Positions 8,501-17,184 of a stretch of DNA of 64,000 nucleotides are shown here, piece by piece. How positions within the stretch are numbered: position 1 is the first letter of the stretch; every line of letters starts with the position of its first letter. The position numbers and the translations under genes are program-made. Under the pieces are notes generated by a model that did not search any database, had not been told where the DNA came from, and saw only the letters and a list, made by a program, of their open reading frames with translations. The stretch is from positions 36,068-100,067 of the forward strand of contig JAJIZT010000004.1 of the NCBI GenBank assembly GCA_029948415.1. The letters are read 5' to 3'. Origin of the DNA: Cenarchaeum symbiont of Oopsacas minuta. GTDB lineage: Archaea > Thermoproteota > Nitrososphaeria > Nitrososphaerales > Nitrosopumilaceae.

Positions 8501-9316
8501 ATGCAGATTGCAACGATAGCTGAAAATGAAAAGATCTTCAAGGATGTACGCGAGGTCGATATTACGCGTGCCATAGCTGCTGAATTCAACGAAGTGCTCA
8601 TGGACAGGGCAGAGTCTGATGTGATTGTTATTGGTGCTGGTCCAGCTGGACTTACAGCATCGTGTGAGCTCTCAAAAAAAGGTCTAAAAGTTTTGGTCAT
8701 AGAACAAAACAACTATCTTGGTGGCGGATACTGGCTTGGCGGATACATGATGAATCCTGTCACAGTAAGGGATCCAGCACAAAAGATATGGGAGGAGATG
8801 GGAGTTCCGTTCAAAAAAGTTGGAGATGGTTTGTATCTTACTCCCGGTCCACATGCAGTCTCAAAGCTGATAGCTAATGCATGTGATGCTGGTGTGAAAT
8901 TTCTAAACTTGACAAAATTTGACGATCTAGTACTAAAGAACAATAGAGTTGCAGGGGTTGTAGTAAACTGGATGCCTGTTTCAGCTCTTCCAAGAAATAT
9001 CACATGCGTTGATCCAATTGCATTTGAATCAAAGATGGTAATAGATGCATCAGGACATGACTCTGTAGCAGTGAAACGTCTCGTAGATAGAGGTCTTGTA
9101 GAATGGAAAGGCATGAATCCAATGCACGTTGAAGAAGGAGAAGATCAGGTGGTACACAAGACTGGGGAAATTTATCCAGGTCTTGTCATAGCAGGCATGT
9201 CTGTCACCGAGACGCACGGTTTGGCAAGAATGGGTCCAACATTTGGTGCAATGCTCTTCTCTGGCAAAAAAGCAGCAGAGGTTACAGCCTCAAAGATTAA
9301 TGTACTCGGCGTCTAG
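8501..9316 (+). CDS. thi4: Thiamine thiazole synthase Thi4
   Basis: A 271-residue Thi4 protein that makes the adenylated thiazole precursor of thiamine from NAD and glycine. The FAD/NAD-binding fold starts at VIVIGAGPAG (residues 41-50) and is followed by the GGGYWLGGYMM segment. The C-terminal GMSVTETHGLARMGPTFGAM motif is typical. Cys169 in ITCVDP aligns with the yeast Thi4 suicide Cys205 (CMDP). Some archaeal Thi4 enzymes have His there and use free sulfide instead. This suggests a single-turnover, sulfur-donating enzyme, suited to an aerobe. The downstream neighbour starts 11 bp later, so co-transcription is likely. Confidence 0.92.
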   Translation: MQIATIAENEKIFKDVREVDITRAIAAEFNEVLMDRAESDVIVIGAGPAGLTASCELSKKGLKVLVIEQNNYLGGGYWLGGYMMNPVTVRDPAQKIWEEMGVPFKKVGDGLYLTPGPHAVSKLIANACDAGVKFLNLTKFDDLVLKNNRVAGVVVNWMPVSALPRNITCVDPIAFESKMVIDASGHDSVAVKRLVDRGLVEWKGMNPMHVEEGEDQVVHKTGEIYPGLVIAGMSVTETHGLARMGPTFGAMLFSGKKAAEVTASKINVLGV

Positions 9317-9327
9317 GTTTCCAATAA

Positions 9328-10023
9328 TTGAAGATCTCTAAAGTGGTAATATATGATGAACCTACCGTGCCGCAGATACATTCTGATAGACTGGGCATAT
9401 TTTTGCGCAATGTATTTGATGTGGAGGCTAAAGTTTGTGATCCATTTTTCCCAAATGTTTTAACAGATATTTCATCATGCATCATAAATAATACACATCG
9501 TCCACTTGAGCGTCAAGTTAGTCAGTTGTCCACATACTCGGTTCCAATGTATGATGGCATATGCTTGCAACAGTTGTTTGCCAAGAATATTCCTCAAGAA
9601 TATAGGCAAACTGATTGGCTACATGTTGTATTTACCGACAAGTTGATTGGTACGTATGATTATGAAACATTACGATATCATGCAAGGGCAATAATTGGAT
9701 CAAATCCTGCAGTAATATCCACTACAGGCATCATCGAGGCACTAGCCAAACCACGTATGTACTATATCGCGCAGATGACCAAAGTACCATATGATGGATG
9801 GAATGGTTGGTTAGAGTACGGGGACGAGCGCCTTGCATATACGGCAAGAGGATATCTCATGCAGGCTTTGGCGTATTATGTTACAGGAGATGCATTTTGC
9901 AAAGATCCCAAATGTGTTTTGTATAATGCACACTGGCAACATGACCTAATAAAATCACAGATAGAATCTGGAACCATGTGTGAAAAACATGATGTCAGTG
10001 TGAGATGCATGATGCGGCTTTAA
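9328..10023 (+). CDS. Archaemetzincin-like hypothetical protein without HExxH
   Basis: A 231-residue protein with a TTG start (KISKVVIYDEP), 11 bp after thi4. The C-terminal segment CKDPKCVLYNAHWQHD followed by CEKHD resembles the C-x4-C-V-M-x-F/N and later C motifs of archaemetzincin zinc proteases. The metzincin HExxHxxGxxH helix itself is absent. I believe it belongs to an archaeal family annotated as putative metallopeptidase DUF6775, but this is from memory and not tested. His and Cys residues near the C-terminus could still bind zinc. Function unknown. Confidence 0.65.
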   Translation: MKISKVVIYDEPTVPQIHSDRLGIFLRNVFDVEAKVCDPFFPNVLTDISSCIINNTHRPLERQVSQLSTYSVPMYDGICLQQLFAKNIPQEYRQTDWLHVVFTDKLIGTYDYETLRYHARAIIGSNPAVISTTGIIEALAKPRMYYIAQMTKVPYDGWNGWLEYGDERLAYTARGYLMQALAYYVTGDAFCKDPKCVLYNAHWQHDLIKSQIESGTMCEKHDVSVRCMMRL

Positions 10024-10061
10024 CGAGATCACTTAAATTAATCTTGTACAGTATTTGTTTT

Positions 10062-11045
10062 ATGATGGCAGAATCCAATGGAGTCTCTCTTGTAGAGCAT
10101 AGAGATGTTCCAAAGATATCAAAAAAGAAAACAAGATACGATGTAATTATAATTGGTGCAGGTCCGGCAGGGTATACAGCTGGTATTTACTGCTCTCGAG
10201 CTCGCTATGAGACGCTCATAATATCAGGTGTTCTGCCTGGCGGACAGCTTGTAAATACTACAGAGGTTGAAAACTATCCTGGATTTGCCAAAGGCATAAT
10301 GGGGCCAGATCTCATGATCGATATGAAAGCACAAGCAGAAAGAATGGGCACGTTCATAGTTGACGATGAAGTCGTAAACGTAGATTTTAGAGAAAAACCT
10401 TTCAAAGTATTAACAGCAGAAGAAGAGTACGAGGGACGTGCAGTCATAATATGCACAGGTGCCAATCCAAGAAAGCTTGGCGTAAAGGGTGAGGCAGAGC
10501 TATCTGGTAAAGGCGTCTCGTATTGTGCCACATGCGATGGAGCATTTTTTAGAAACCAAGAGATACTAGTAGTCGGTGGAGGCGATTCTGCCATGGAAGA
10601 GGCCACATTTCTTACAAAATTTGCATCAAAGGTTCATGTATCACACAGACGTGACAAGCTACGCGCTAGTAAGGTAATGCAAGAACACGCATATGATAAT
10701 CCAAAGATAAAATTCCATCTAAACACCCAAGTTGAGAGTATTAATGGTGAAAGTAGAGTTAGCAACGTGGTTCTCAAAAACTCAAATGGTGAGAGAGAGA
10801 CATTAAACATCGGTGGCGTCTTTGTTGCCATCGGACATATACCAAATACAGAAATGTTTGTAGGTCAGATAGATATGGACAAACAGGGATATATTTTACA
10901 AAAAGATCACACGCAGACTAGTATCACAGGTATCTTTACGGCAGGTGATGTTCATGATTCAAGGTATAGACAAGCAGTAACTGCTGCAGGGTTTGGTTGC
11001 ATGGCTGCCTTGGATGTAGACAGATATCTTGAAGAAAATCCTTAA
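10062..11045 (+). CDS. trxB: Thioredoxin reductase
   Basis: A 327-residue low-molecular-weight thioredoxin reductase. It has an FAD site IIIGAGPAGYTAG near residue 30, redox-active C155-A-T-C158 and a NADPH-binding GGGDSAMEEA motif. A second FAD motif is GIFTAGDVHD near the C-terminus. It passes electrons from NADPH to thioredoxin, which in turn can reduce thioredoxin-like partners such as the YyaL-type protein at 21.6 kb. The frame is open to 10005 inside the previous gene, but the tandem ATGs at 10062 and 10065 (MMAESNG) are the plausible starts. The 3' end overlaps the convergent cysteine synthase by 4 bp. Confidence 0.92.
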   Translation: MMAESNGVSLVEHRDVPKISKKKTRYDVIIIGAGPAGYTAGIYCSRARYETLIISGVLPGGQLVNTTEVENYPGFAKGIMGPDLMIDMKAQAERMGTFIVDDEVVNVDFREKPFKVLTAEEEYEGRAVIICTGANPRKLGVKGEAELSGKGVSYCATCDGAFFRNQEILVVGGGDSAMEEATFLTKFASKVHVSHRRDKLRASKVMQEHAYDNPKIKFHLNTQVESINGESRVSNVVLKNSNGERETLNIGGVFVAIGHIPNTEMFVGQIDMDKQGYILQKDHTQTSITGIFTAGDVHDSRYRQAVTAAGFGCMAALDVDRYLEENP

Positions 11046-12049
11046 TTTTCCAAGTATGCAATATTTGATAAATGCTTTGCCTTTTGCAGCTCTGCATTAA
11101 ACTCATCATGGTTCATTATGTTTTGTTCCTTGTATACACTTTTGAATTTTCTGCCATCATCTGCAAATATTCCAACAATACAATTTTCATCTCTTGTTAT
11201 ATTGTATTTTTGCATACATTTGTAGACTGCTGCCGAAGATGGACTGATAAGCAGGTTGTCTTTATTACATACTGTTTTTACGACACCAAATGCCTCTGCG
11301 TTTGTAACCGAGACCCAATCGTCTACGATATCCTCACGTTTTAAAAATAAATCAGGTTTTGCAGATTCTTCAAAGTTGCGCCAACCCTGTATCAGATGGT
11401 TTTTTTGTGGTTGGCAACCGATTATTTTGATATTTGGATTTTTCTCCTTTAGATACGTTCCAACACCAGTTATAGTTCCTCCAGTTCCAACTCCAGTAAA
11501 AAAATGTGTAATCTTTCCCTTTGTCTGTTCCCATAGTTCAGGACCTGTGCCTCGATAATGTCCCATATAGTTGGCCTCGTTTGCATACTGGTTTGGAGAA
11601 TAATATGTATCAGGGCGCGAGGATGCAATCGATGTAGCAAGTGCTATGCTTTGATCAGTTCCTGCACCAACCTTTGGACATAGATCATCAGAGGTTTCAT
11701 GGACTTTGGCTCCAAGTCTCTTGATAATGTCTTTTGTCTCTTGGCTCACCTTTTCGGGTATGACAATCTCAACTTTGTAACCTAGGATATTGGCGATTCC
11801 AGTTAAAGCGATTCCTGTGTTGCCCGAGGTTGGTTCTATTATTATGCTCTTGCCAGCCTCAAGTTTGCCACGTTCTTCACCATCACGAATCATCCAATAT
11901 GCAGCTCTATCTTTAACCGAACCAAATGGATTGTTTCCTTCTAGTTTTGCATAAAACATATCTGTAGAATTAGAGAGAGATTCAAGTTTTACAAGTGGCG
12001 TATTACCCACGCGAGAGAGATCACCCTTGTCGGCGATAGTCTGTGCCAT
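11042..12049 (-). CDS. cysK: Cysteine synthase (PLP-dependent)
   Basis: A 335-residue fold-type II PLP enzyme. The Schiff-base Lys is K46 in NNPFGSVKDRA. The substrate loop is PTSGNTG (about 73-79) and the phosphate-binding loop is GTGGTITGVG. Family members condense O-acetylserine (or O-phosphoserine in some archaea) with sulfide to make cysteine, so it would consume the sulfide made by the siroheme reductase nearby. The start is 2 bp after the stop of the TusA-like gene on the same strand, so they form an operon. CysM or cystathionine beta-synthase-type activity cannot be excluded. Confidence 0.9.
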   Translation of the reverse strand: MAQTIADKGDLSRVGNTPLVKLESLSNSTDMFYAKLEGNNPFGSVKDRAAYWMIRDGEERGKLEAGKSIIIEPTSGNTGIALTGIANILGYKVEIVIPEKVSQETKDIIKRLGAKVHETSDDLCPKVGAGTDQSIALATSIASSRPDTYYSPNQYANEANYMGHYRGTGPELWEQTKGKITHFFTGVGTGGTITGVGTYLKEKNPNIKIIGCQPQKNHLIQGWRNFEESAKPDLFLKREDIVDDWVSVTNAEAFGVVKTVCNKDNLLISPSSAAVYKCMQKYNITRDENCIVGIFADDGRKFKSVYKEQNIMNHDEFNAELQKAKHLSNIAYLEN

Positions 12050-12051
12050 AT

Positions 12052-12288
12052 CTATTTCACCTTTTTGATGGAGAATTTTATTACTCCGTCATCTTTTTTT
12101 TCCATACCAAGTAATTCATGTCCACTTTTTGTCACCCAACGTGAAATATCATCCTCAGCTGCTGGATCATCTGCAAGTACCAAAAGTTTTTCACCCACCT
12201 GCATTCGTTCTATCTCGATCTTTGTTCTAAATACAGGTTCTGGACAAAAGAGACCTACAGCATCAAGTGTTTTTATATCTTCAGACAT
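12052..12288 (-). CDS. TusA-like sulfur carrier protein
   Basis: A 78-residue TusA/SirA-family protein. The signature is LDAVGLFCPEPVFRTK, where the Cys of the CPxP motif carries a persulfide. The ending DGVIKFSIKKVK is the usual last beta-strand. TusA proteins relay sulfur to tRNA thiolation, molybdopterin or dissimilatory pathways. Here it is co-transcribed with cysteine synthase, suggesting sulfur trafficking around cysteine formation. About 130 bp separate it from the cofE gene upstream, with no feature I can name. Confidence 0.9.
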   Translation of the reverse strand: MSEDIKTLDAVGLFCPEPVFRTKIEIERMQVGEKLLVLADDPAAEDDISRWVTKSGHELLGMEKKDDGVIKFSIKKVK

Positions 12289-12419
12289 TACAAAATATTA
12301 TACTTTATCTATATTAAAATCTATACTGACATGGGGATTTTTTCATTGTTACAGCTCAATTTCATGCACGATATTGGATAAAATATCCAAGTCAAGAGTC
12401 CATATTATAATACACAACT

Positions 12420-13151
12420 TTATCGAAATAGATCTTCGCTACGTGTCCGCAGTAAATCGCTAGAATCACACTCAGTACTCTCGTACACATATCCTCGTAC
12501 GATGGTTATAGGCGAACCCGTGGTCTTTTTGGATACAAGTTCAGCAGCAGCACATATTTGATCTGCTACAGCTATGGCGGTAACTCGTAATGTGCGACCA
12601 AACGAATCTTGCATTCCAGTATAATCTACTATTGGTCGGATGCCAGCAGACCCTATCGCACAGTCAGTCTGCCCCATACGAAACGGTCGTCCAAACGTGT
12701 CAGATATAATTACGGCGATATTTTTACCTGTCTTCTCTAAAATTGATCTGCGTAATCGTGCAGCAGAGGCATCAGAATCTATCGGCAAAAGTGTAGCACA
12801 TCCTGGCTGTACATTACTCTCATCTATTCCTGCATTTGCACAAACGAGTCCAGAATTTGTCTCCATTATAAGAATGCCCGAACGCATACGCACTATGCGC
12901 GATGACTCATCTAGTATGAGCTGTACTATGCGCGAATCTTTGCCATATGCAGATGCAATTCCAGATGCAAGTCCTGTTGGTTTTACAGAGTCAAGAGATA
13001 TCATTCTACCTTCTTGTTTTGAGATTATTTTTTGCGATATGACAACTATATCTCCGTTCTGTATTGAAAGCAGATCTTTGGCAGATTCTATAATATTTTG
13101 CCCCTCTACAATCTCCCCATCAATATGTACGGGTAATACCTCTATGCTCAT
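12420..13151 (-). CDS. cofE: Coenzyme F420-0:L-glutamate ligase
   Basis: A 243-residue CofE that adds gamma-linked glutamates to F420-0 using GTP. Recognisable segments are NGDIVVISQKIISKQEGR, CANAGIDESNV and ISDTFGRPFRMGQTDCAIG, the last two lining the metal and GTP site. The ending TIVRGYVYE is also typical. F420 is widespread in ammonia-oxidising archaea. A diverged paralogue lies at 38800-39576. The HAD phosphatase gene upstream reads the same way with a 31-bp gap. Confidence 0.93.
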   Translation of the reverse strand: MSIEVLPVHIDGEIVEGQNIIESAKDLLSIQNGDIVVISQKIISKQEGRMISLDSVKPTGLASGIASAYGKDSRIVQLILDESSRIVRMRSGILIMETNSGLVCANAGIDESNVQPGCATLLPIDSDASAARLRRSILEKTGKNIAVIISDTFGRPFRMGQTDCAIGSAGIRPIVDYTGMQDSFGRTLRVTAIAVADQICAAAELVSKKTTGSPITIVRGYVYESTECDSSDLLRTRSEDLFR

Positions 13152-13182
13152 GTGATACAGTTTTTATGCTCAAAGATGTGTT

Positions 13183-13830
13183 TTACTGTTTGTTTTGGCG
13201 TAATGGTTTGCCATAATGATCTTCAATTATGTCTATTATCTGCAAGAGATCTTTTTCTTTAATGATATTATCAGCAAGACGCTGCACCTGCTCTTGTGCC
13301 CTGTATGCAATTCCCAAGCCACATATATCAAATAGATTCAAATCATTTGCACCATCCACTGTAACGACTATGTTTTCAGGTTTTTCTTTCCATTCAGATA
13401 TCTTTTGTAACGCAGGTTTTGCTTTATCAGAGTCGACGTTTATCTTTACGCCGTCAAGTTTGTCATCATTAAACAAGAGCTCATTTGAATAAATATAATC
13501 TAAATCTAGTTCGTTTTTTAGTCGGTCAGTCATGATTGTAAACCCACCAGATACTGCCATTAGTTTCCATCCGGCGTTCTTTAAGATAGAACAGGCCTCA
13601 CGTGCTCCCGGCATGAGTGGAAGTAGATCAGCCACTTTTTTACATTCTGTATACGATATACCACGTAGTTCTTCCACACGCATACGTAACCCTTTTTCCC
13701 AGTTTATGCTACCAGAGATCCCTTTTTTTGTAATCTCCCATATGTGATCTCCTTTTCCGATCGTCTCAGCTAAAATTGGCAGATATTCAGCATCAAAGAG
13801 AACCCCTTCTACATCAAAAATGGCCAACAA
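13183..13830 (-). CDS. SerB-like HAD phosphatase with a DxE motif
   Basis: A 215-residue HAD phosphatase resembling phosphoserine phosphatases. Motif I is D-V-E-G-V-L, so the usual second Asp (general acid) is Glu, as in the ThrH-type phosphotransferase LEGVL motif. Motif II is AVSGGFTIM, and motif IV is DGANDL. It starts at tandem TTG codons (13828-13830, then 13825-13827). The substrate could be phosphoserine, which would link it to the cysteine-forming genes nearby, but the substrate loop is not diagnostic. Confidence 0.75.
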   Translation of the reverse strand: MLAIFDVEGVLFDAEYLPILAETIGKGDHIWEITKKGISGSINWEKGLRMRVEELRGISYTECKKVADLLPLMPGAREACSILKNAGWKLMAVSGGFTIMTDRLKNELDLDYIYSNELLFNDDKLDGVKINVDSDKAKPALQKISEWKEKPENIVVTVDGANDLNLFDICGLGIAYRAQEQVQRLADNIIKEKDLLQIIDIIEDHYGKPLRQNKQ

Positions 13831-13940
13831 TCTTTAACATGCCATTTTAAGACTGATTAATAATGTTAGCTATATGACTCCATATATACAATATAGCGTT
13901 TTTATGATTCGAATAGTTACCAATAAATCACGCTATAGAG

Positions 13941-14237
13941 GTGTTACAAATATTGAATGATATAGGATACAAATATGAAGTGGATGTAATAAAGACCGAC
14001 AATACACAAAAAATCACTCCCGAGGTAAAAGAGTCTTTAAAGTCAGCTGGAATGGTAGATGATAAAGGGAAATTAAAGATCAAAGGTGTGAGTGCCAAAA
14101 TGCTAAAACGCATGAAACAAGAGTACGTGAAATGCCCTGTACTAAAGGATGAGATACAGTTTGTCCAGTGTTTTGTATGTCCCAATTTTCAGAGTAGGGT
14201 GATGGGATCCATCCTCTGTAAAGGCAACAAGCTGTAA
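13941..14237 (+). CDS. Hypothetical protein with four-Cys cluster
   Basis: A 98-residue protein beginning at GTG (LQILNDIGYKYEVDVI). The N-terminal 60 residues are Lys-rich with no known motif. The C-terminal part holds C65, C77, C80 and C93 in a C-x11-C-x2-C-x12-C arrangement suited to zinc or a [4Fe-4S] cluster. I do not recognise the family. An 81-bp MITE begins 4 bp after its stop codon. Confidence 0.6.
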   Translation: MLQILNDIGYKYEVDVIKTDNTQKITPEVKESLKSAGMVDDKGKLKIKGVSAKMLKRMKQEYVKCPVLKDEIQFVQCFVCPNFQSRVMGSILCKGNKL

Positions 14238-14241
14238 AATC

Positions 14242-14322
14242 GTACAAGGTCAGCTACTCTATAATTTTGTGCGTAAATCTAGAACTTTCTTGATAATTAT
14301 AGGCAGGGACGTGATCTCATAT
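14242..14322 (+). mobile_element. 81-bp MITE, copy 1
   Basis: A non-coding element beginning GTACAAGGTCAGCTACTCT and ending with the imperfect inverted repeat GTGATCTCATAT. It is the same length as copies 2 (25121-25201) and 3 (61700-61780), with a shared core containing TTCTTGATAATTATAGGCAG. It sits between a hypothetical gene and proS, 47 bp upstream of the proS start, so it may now contribute the proS promoter or 5' region. Confidence 0.85.
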
Positions 14323-14369
14323 GTCTTTATTTTGCAAAGGCTCATAATACATGGTAGCATGTATCAAGC

Positions 14370-15836
14370 GTGAGCAAAGAGGAGATCGGCATTACGGCCT
14401 CCAAAAAAGACAATTTTAGCGAATGGTACACGCAGGTAGTTTTAAAATCCAAACTAGCTGATTATGCACCTGTAAAAGGACTCATCGTGTTACGGCCTGA
14501 TGGTTATTCGATATGGGAGTCACTAAAATCTTCACTTGATAAAAAACTTGGACGCCGTGGAGTTGGAAATGGATTTTTACCCACACTTATACCAGAGTCG
14601 CTTCTTGCCAAGGAAAAGAAACATTTTGCTGGATTTGATCCAGAAGTATTTTGGGTTACACATTCCGGTAAAGAAGAGATTGGAGACAAGCTTGCCTTAC
14701 GACCTACTTCGGAGACTTTGGCATACACGATGTATTCGAGATGGATAAAGAGTTGGCGTGATCTACCACTTCGCATAAATTTTTGGAATACTGCATTACG
14801 TGCAGAGATAAAAGCCACAAAACCATTTTTGCGCACGTCCGAATTTTTATGGCAAGAAGGACATACTGTTCATACAGACAGCAAAGATGCAAAAGATGAA
14901 GCTGATGCAATAATGAACATATACATAGAGACTGTAGAGAATGAACTTGCCATACCGGTGATCACTGGTAGAAAAAGCGAAAAAGAGCAGTTTGTTGGTG
15001 CAGAATACACCATAACAATGGAGTCCATGATGCCAGATGGTCGTGCCCTACAGATGGGTACATCTCACTTTTTGGGCCAAAATTTTTCAAAACCATTTGA
15101 GGTAAAATATGCAGACAAGGACAATGTCGAGAAATTTGCATGGCAGACATCATGGGGTGTTTCATGGAGACTTTTAGGAGCTATGATTATGGTTCATGGA
15201 GATGATCATGGGCTAATCTTACCCCCAAAGATGGCTCCAATTCAGACGGTCATAATACCCATCTATTATTCAAAACAAGATGAGATGGCAGTTATCTCAA
15301 AGGCAGAACAGATGCATAAAGAGATCTCAGGGATCGGAGTACGTGTACACATAGACAGAAGGGAAGGCATGACGCCAGGATTCAAGTATCATGATTGGGA
15401 GATGCGCGGGGTTCCATTGCGCATAGAGATTGGGCCAAGAGATTTGAAAGATGATAAATCAATATTTGCAAAGAGGACAGGTGGTAAAGAAAAGATTCCA
15501 CTCAAAGATACAGCTAGTCATGTAAAAACAGCACTAGATACAATCCAATCTGAGATGCTAAAAGCTGCAAGGACTATACTCTATGAAAATATGCACGATG
15601 CTACAACATATCAAGAATTCAAGTCGATACTTGGAATAAAAGATGATTTGGTTCGGGGTGGAGGATTTTTGCGATCCCCGTGGTGTGGTAAAACTATTTG
15701 TGAAGATGCAATAAAAGAAGAGACTGGGGCAGAGATTCGTGTCATACCAAACGATGAACATGTTTTAGATGATGCCAAATGTGTATACTGTGGCAAAGAT
15801 GCAGAACATATGCCACTTTTTGCAAGAGGTTACTAG
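14370..15836 (+). CDS. proS: Prolyl-tRNA synthetase (archaeal/eukaryotic type)
   Basis: A 488-residue class II synthetase without the bacterial editing insertion. Motif 2 is LRTSEFLWQEGHTVH, preceded by LRPTSETLAY (proline/ATP site). Motif 3 is GSWR-like in the region near LEIGPRDL. The C-terminal zinc-type domain has CVYCGKDAEHM and ends with a Tyr, as in archaeal ProRS. The start is a GTG (SKEEIGITASKKDNF). It charges tRNA-Pro in the cytoplasm. Confidence 0.95.
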   Translation: MSKEEIGITASKKDNFSEWYTQVVLKSKLADYAPVKGLIVLRPDGYSIWESLKSSLDKKLGRRGVGNGFLPTLIPESLLAKEKKHFAGFDPEVFWVTHSGKEEIGDKLALRPTSETLAYTMYSRWIKSWRDLPLRINFWNTALRAEIKATKPFLRTSEFLWQEGHTVHTDSKDAKDEADAIMNIYIETVENELAIPVITGRKSEKEQFVGAEYTITMESMMPDGRALQMGTSHFLGQNFSKPFEVKYADKDNVEKFAWQTSWGVSWRLLGAMIMVHGDDHGLILPPKMAPIQTVIIPIYYSKQDEMAVISKAEQMHKEISGIGVRVHIDRREGMTPGFKYHDWEMRGVPLRIEIGPRDLKDDKSIFAKRTGGKEKIPLKDTASHVKTALDTIQSEMLKAARTILYENMHDATTYQEFKSILGIKDDLVRGGGFLRSPWCGKTICEDAIKEETGAEIRVIPNDEHVLDDAKCVYCGKDAEHMPLFARGY

Positions 15837-15873
15837 CAAGGCGAATATATACAACTAGATATTCTGCATTTTT

Positions 15874-17184
15874 ATGGCATTACTTGAACCAAATCTAGAG
15901 ACCAAATTATTAAAAGATTTTGAGCGCATACGTGCCACCACAATTAATCTTGTAAAAACGTTAGAGTATGACGACTATGTAATTCAAACTGCACCATATA
16001 CGAGTCCCCCAAAGTGGCACATTGGACATACAAGCTGGATATATGAGGCAATAATGAACAAGATTGATTCAAAATGTGAGTTTTATTCTGCAGAGTTTTC
16101 CAAATACTTGAACTCGTATTATCAACAATATGGTAAACCACATAATAAAGCAGAACGTGGTATAATGTCAAGACCCACCATAAATCAAATATTCGAGTAT
16201 TCTGAAATTGTCAACAAACGTGTCAGAGATTTTGTGACATCGCATGATATAGATGCAAAGATTATCAAATTATTAACCATTGGATTACACCATGAATGTC
16301 AACATCAAGAACTGCTTGTATACGATCTGCAACATATGTTGGCAGAAAAATACAAGCCAATACAAAAAAACAACTCTCCTCAATCTATGCATGTTGATTC
16401 ACAAAAAACAGTGTACATGGATGGCGGTACATACCGTATGGGATACAATGGTAAAAAATTTTGTTATGATATCGAACTGCCAGAACACAATGTGTATCTC
16501 GAAGATTATCGTATCGACGCGTTTCCAGTTACATGTGGACAATATGTTGAATTTATCAATGACGCAGGTTACAAGAATTTTAGATATTGGCTTGCAGACG
16601 GATGGGAAAAAGTAAATGAAAATGGATGGAGTTGTCCAATGTATTGGACAAAATTAGACGGGAAATGGCACGTACGTGATTTTGCAGGGTTGCGACCAAT
16701 TGATCCTGATGAACCAGTCTGTAACGTAAGCTATTACGAGGCTAGCGCATATTGCAAGTGGGCAGATAAGAGACTGCCAACAGAAGCCGAATGGGAAAAA
16801 GCTGCAGTCTTTGATTCAGACAAGGATTGTAAGAGAGAGTATCCATGGGGAGTACAAGCACCTGATTCAACAAGAGCAAATCTATTAGAGTCTTACATAT
16901 GGAAACCCTCACGTATAGGATCATATCCGTCTAGTTCAAGTCCATCAGGATGCGAGCAGATGATTGGAGACGTGTGGGAGTGGACATCATCCGAGTTTAT
17001 CGGATATCCAAGATTCAAGTCTGAATTTGACGAATATAATGACAAATGGTTTACAGGTCAAAAAGTTCTCAGAGGTGGCTCATTTGGTACTCCAAGTATG
17101 TCGGTGCGTTCAAGCTATAGAAATTTTTTCAGACTAGATGAGAGATGGATGTTTGCAGGATTCCGATGCGCTCAAGATGTTTAG
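15874..17184 (+). CDS. egtB: EgtB-type sulfoxide synthase (ergothioneine biosynthesis)
   Basis: A 436-residue protein with an N-terminal DinB-like four-helix domain and a C-terminal FGE-sulfatase (C-type lectin-like) domain. The expected non-heme iron ligands are H52 (GHTSW) and H140/H144 in HHECQHQE. The C-terminal domain shows GGTYRMGYNG, RLPTEAEWEKAA, GDVWEWTSSEF and LRGGSFGTP and ends in FRCAQDV. EgtB joins a cysteine thiol to hercynine using O2. There is no fused methyltransferase, which argues against OvoA or fungal Egt1. A TATA-like GAATATATACA lies about 25 bp upstream, so it probably has its own promoter. Confidence 0.9.
   Translation: MALLEPNLETKLLKDFERIRATTINLVKTLEYDDYVIQTAPYTSPPKWHIGHTSWIYEAIMNKIDSKCEFYSAEFSKYLNSYYQQYGKPHNKAERGIMSRPTINQIFEYSEIVNKRVRDFVTSHDIDAKIIKLLTIGLHHECQHQELLVYDLQHMLAEKYKPIQKNNSPQSMHVDSQKTVYMDGGTYRMGYNGKKFCYDIELPEHNVYLEDYRIDAFPVTCGQYVEFINDAGYKNFRYWLADGWEKVNENGWSCPMYWTKLDGKWHVRDFAGLRPIDPDEPVCNVSYYEASAYCKWADKRLPTEAEWEKAAVFDSDKDCKREYPWGVQAPDSTRANLLESYIWKPSRIGSYPSSSSPSGCEQMIGDVWEWTSSEFIGYPRFKSEFDEYNDKWFTGQKVLRGGSFGTPSMSVRSSYRNFFRLDERWMFAGFRCAQDV

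Noticed and set aside
15874-17184. OvoA (ovothiol synthase) or fungal Egt1
   Set aside because: Those carry a fused methyltransferase domain. This protein has none, and a stand-alone EgtD is adjacent.
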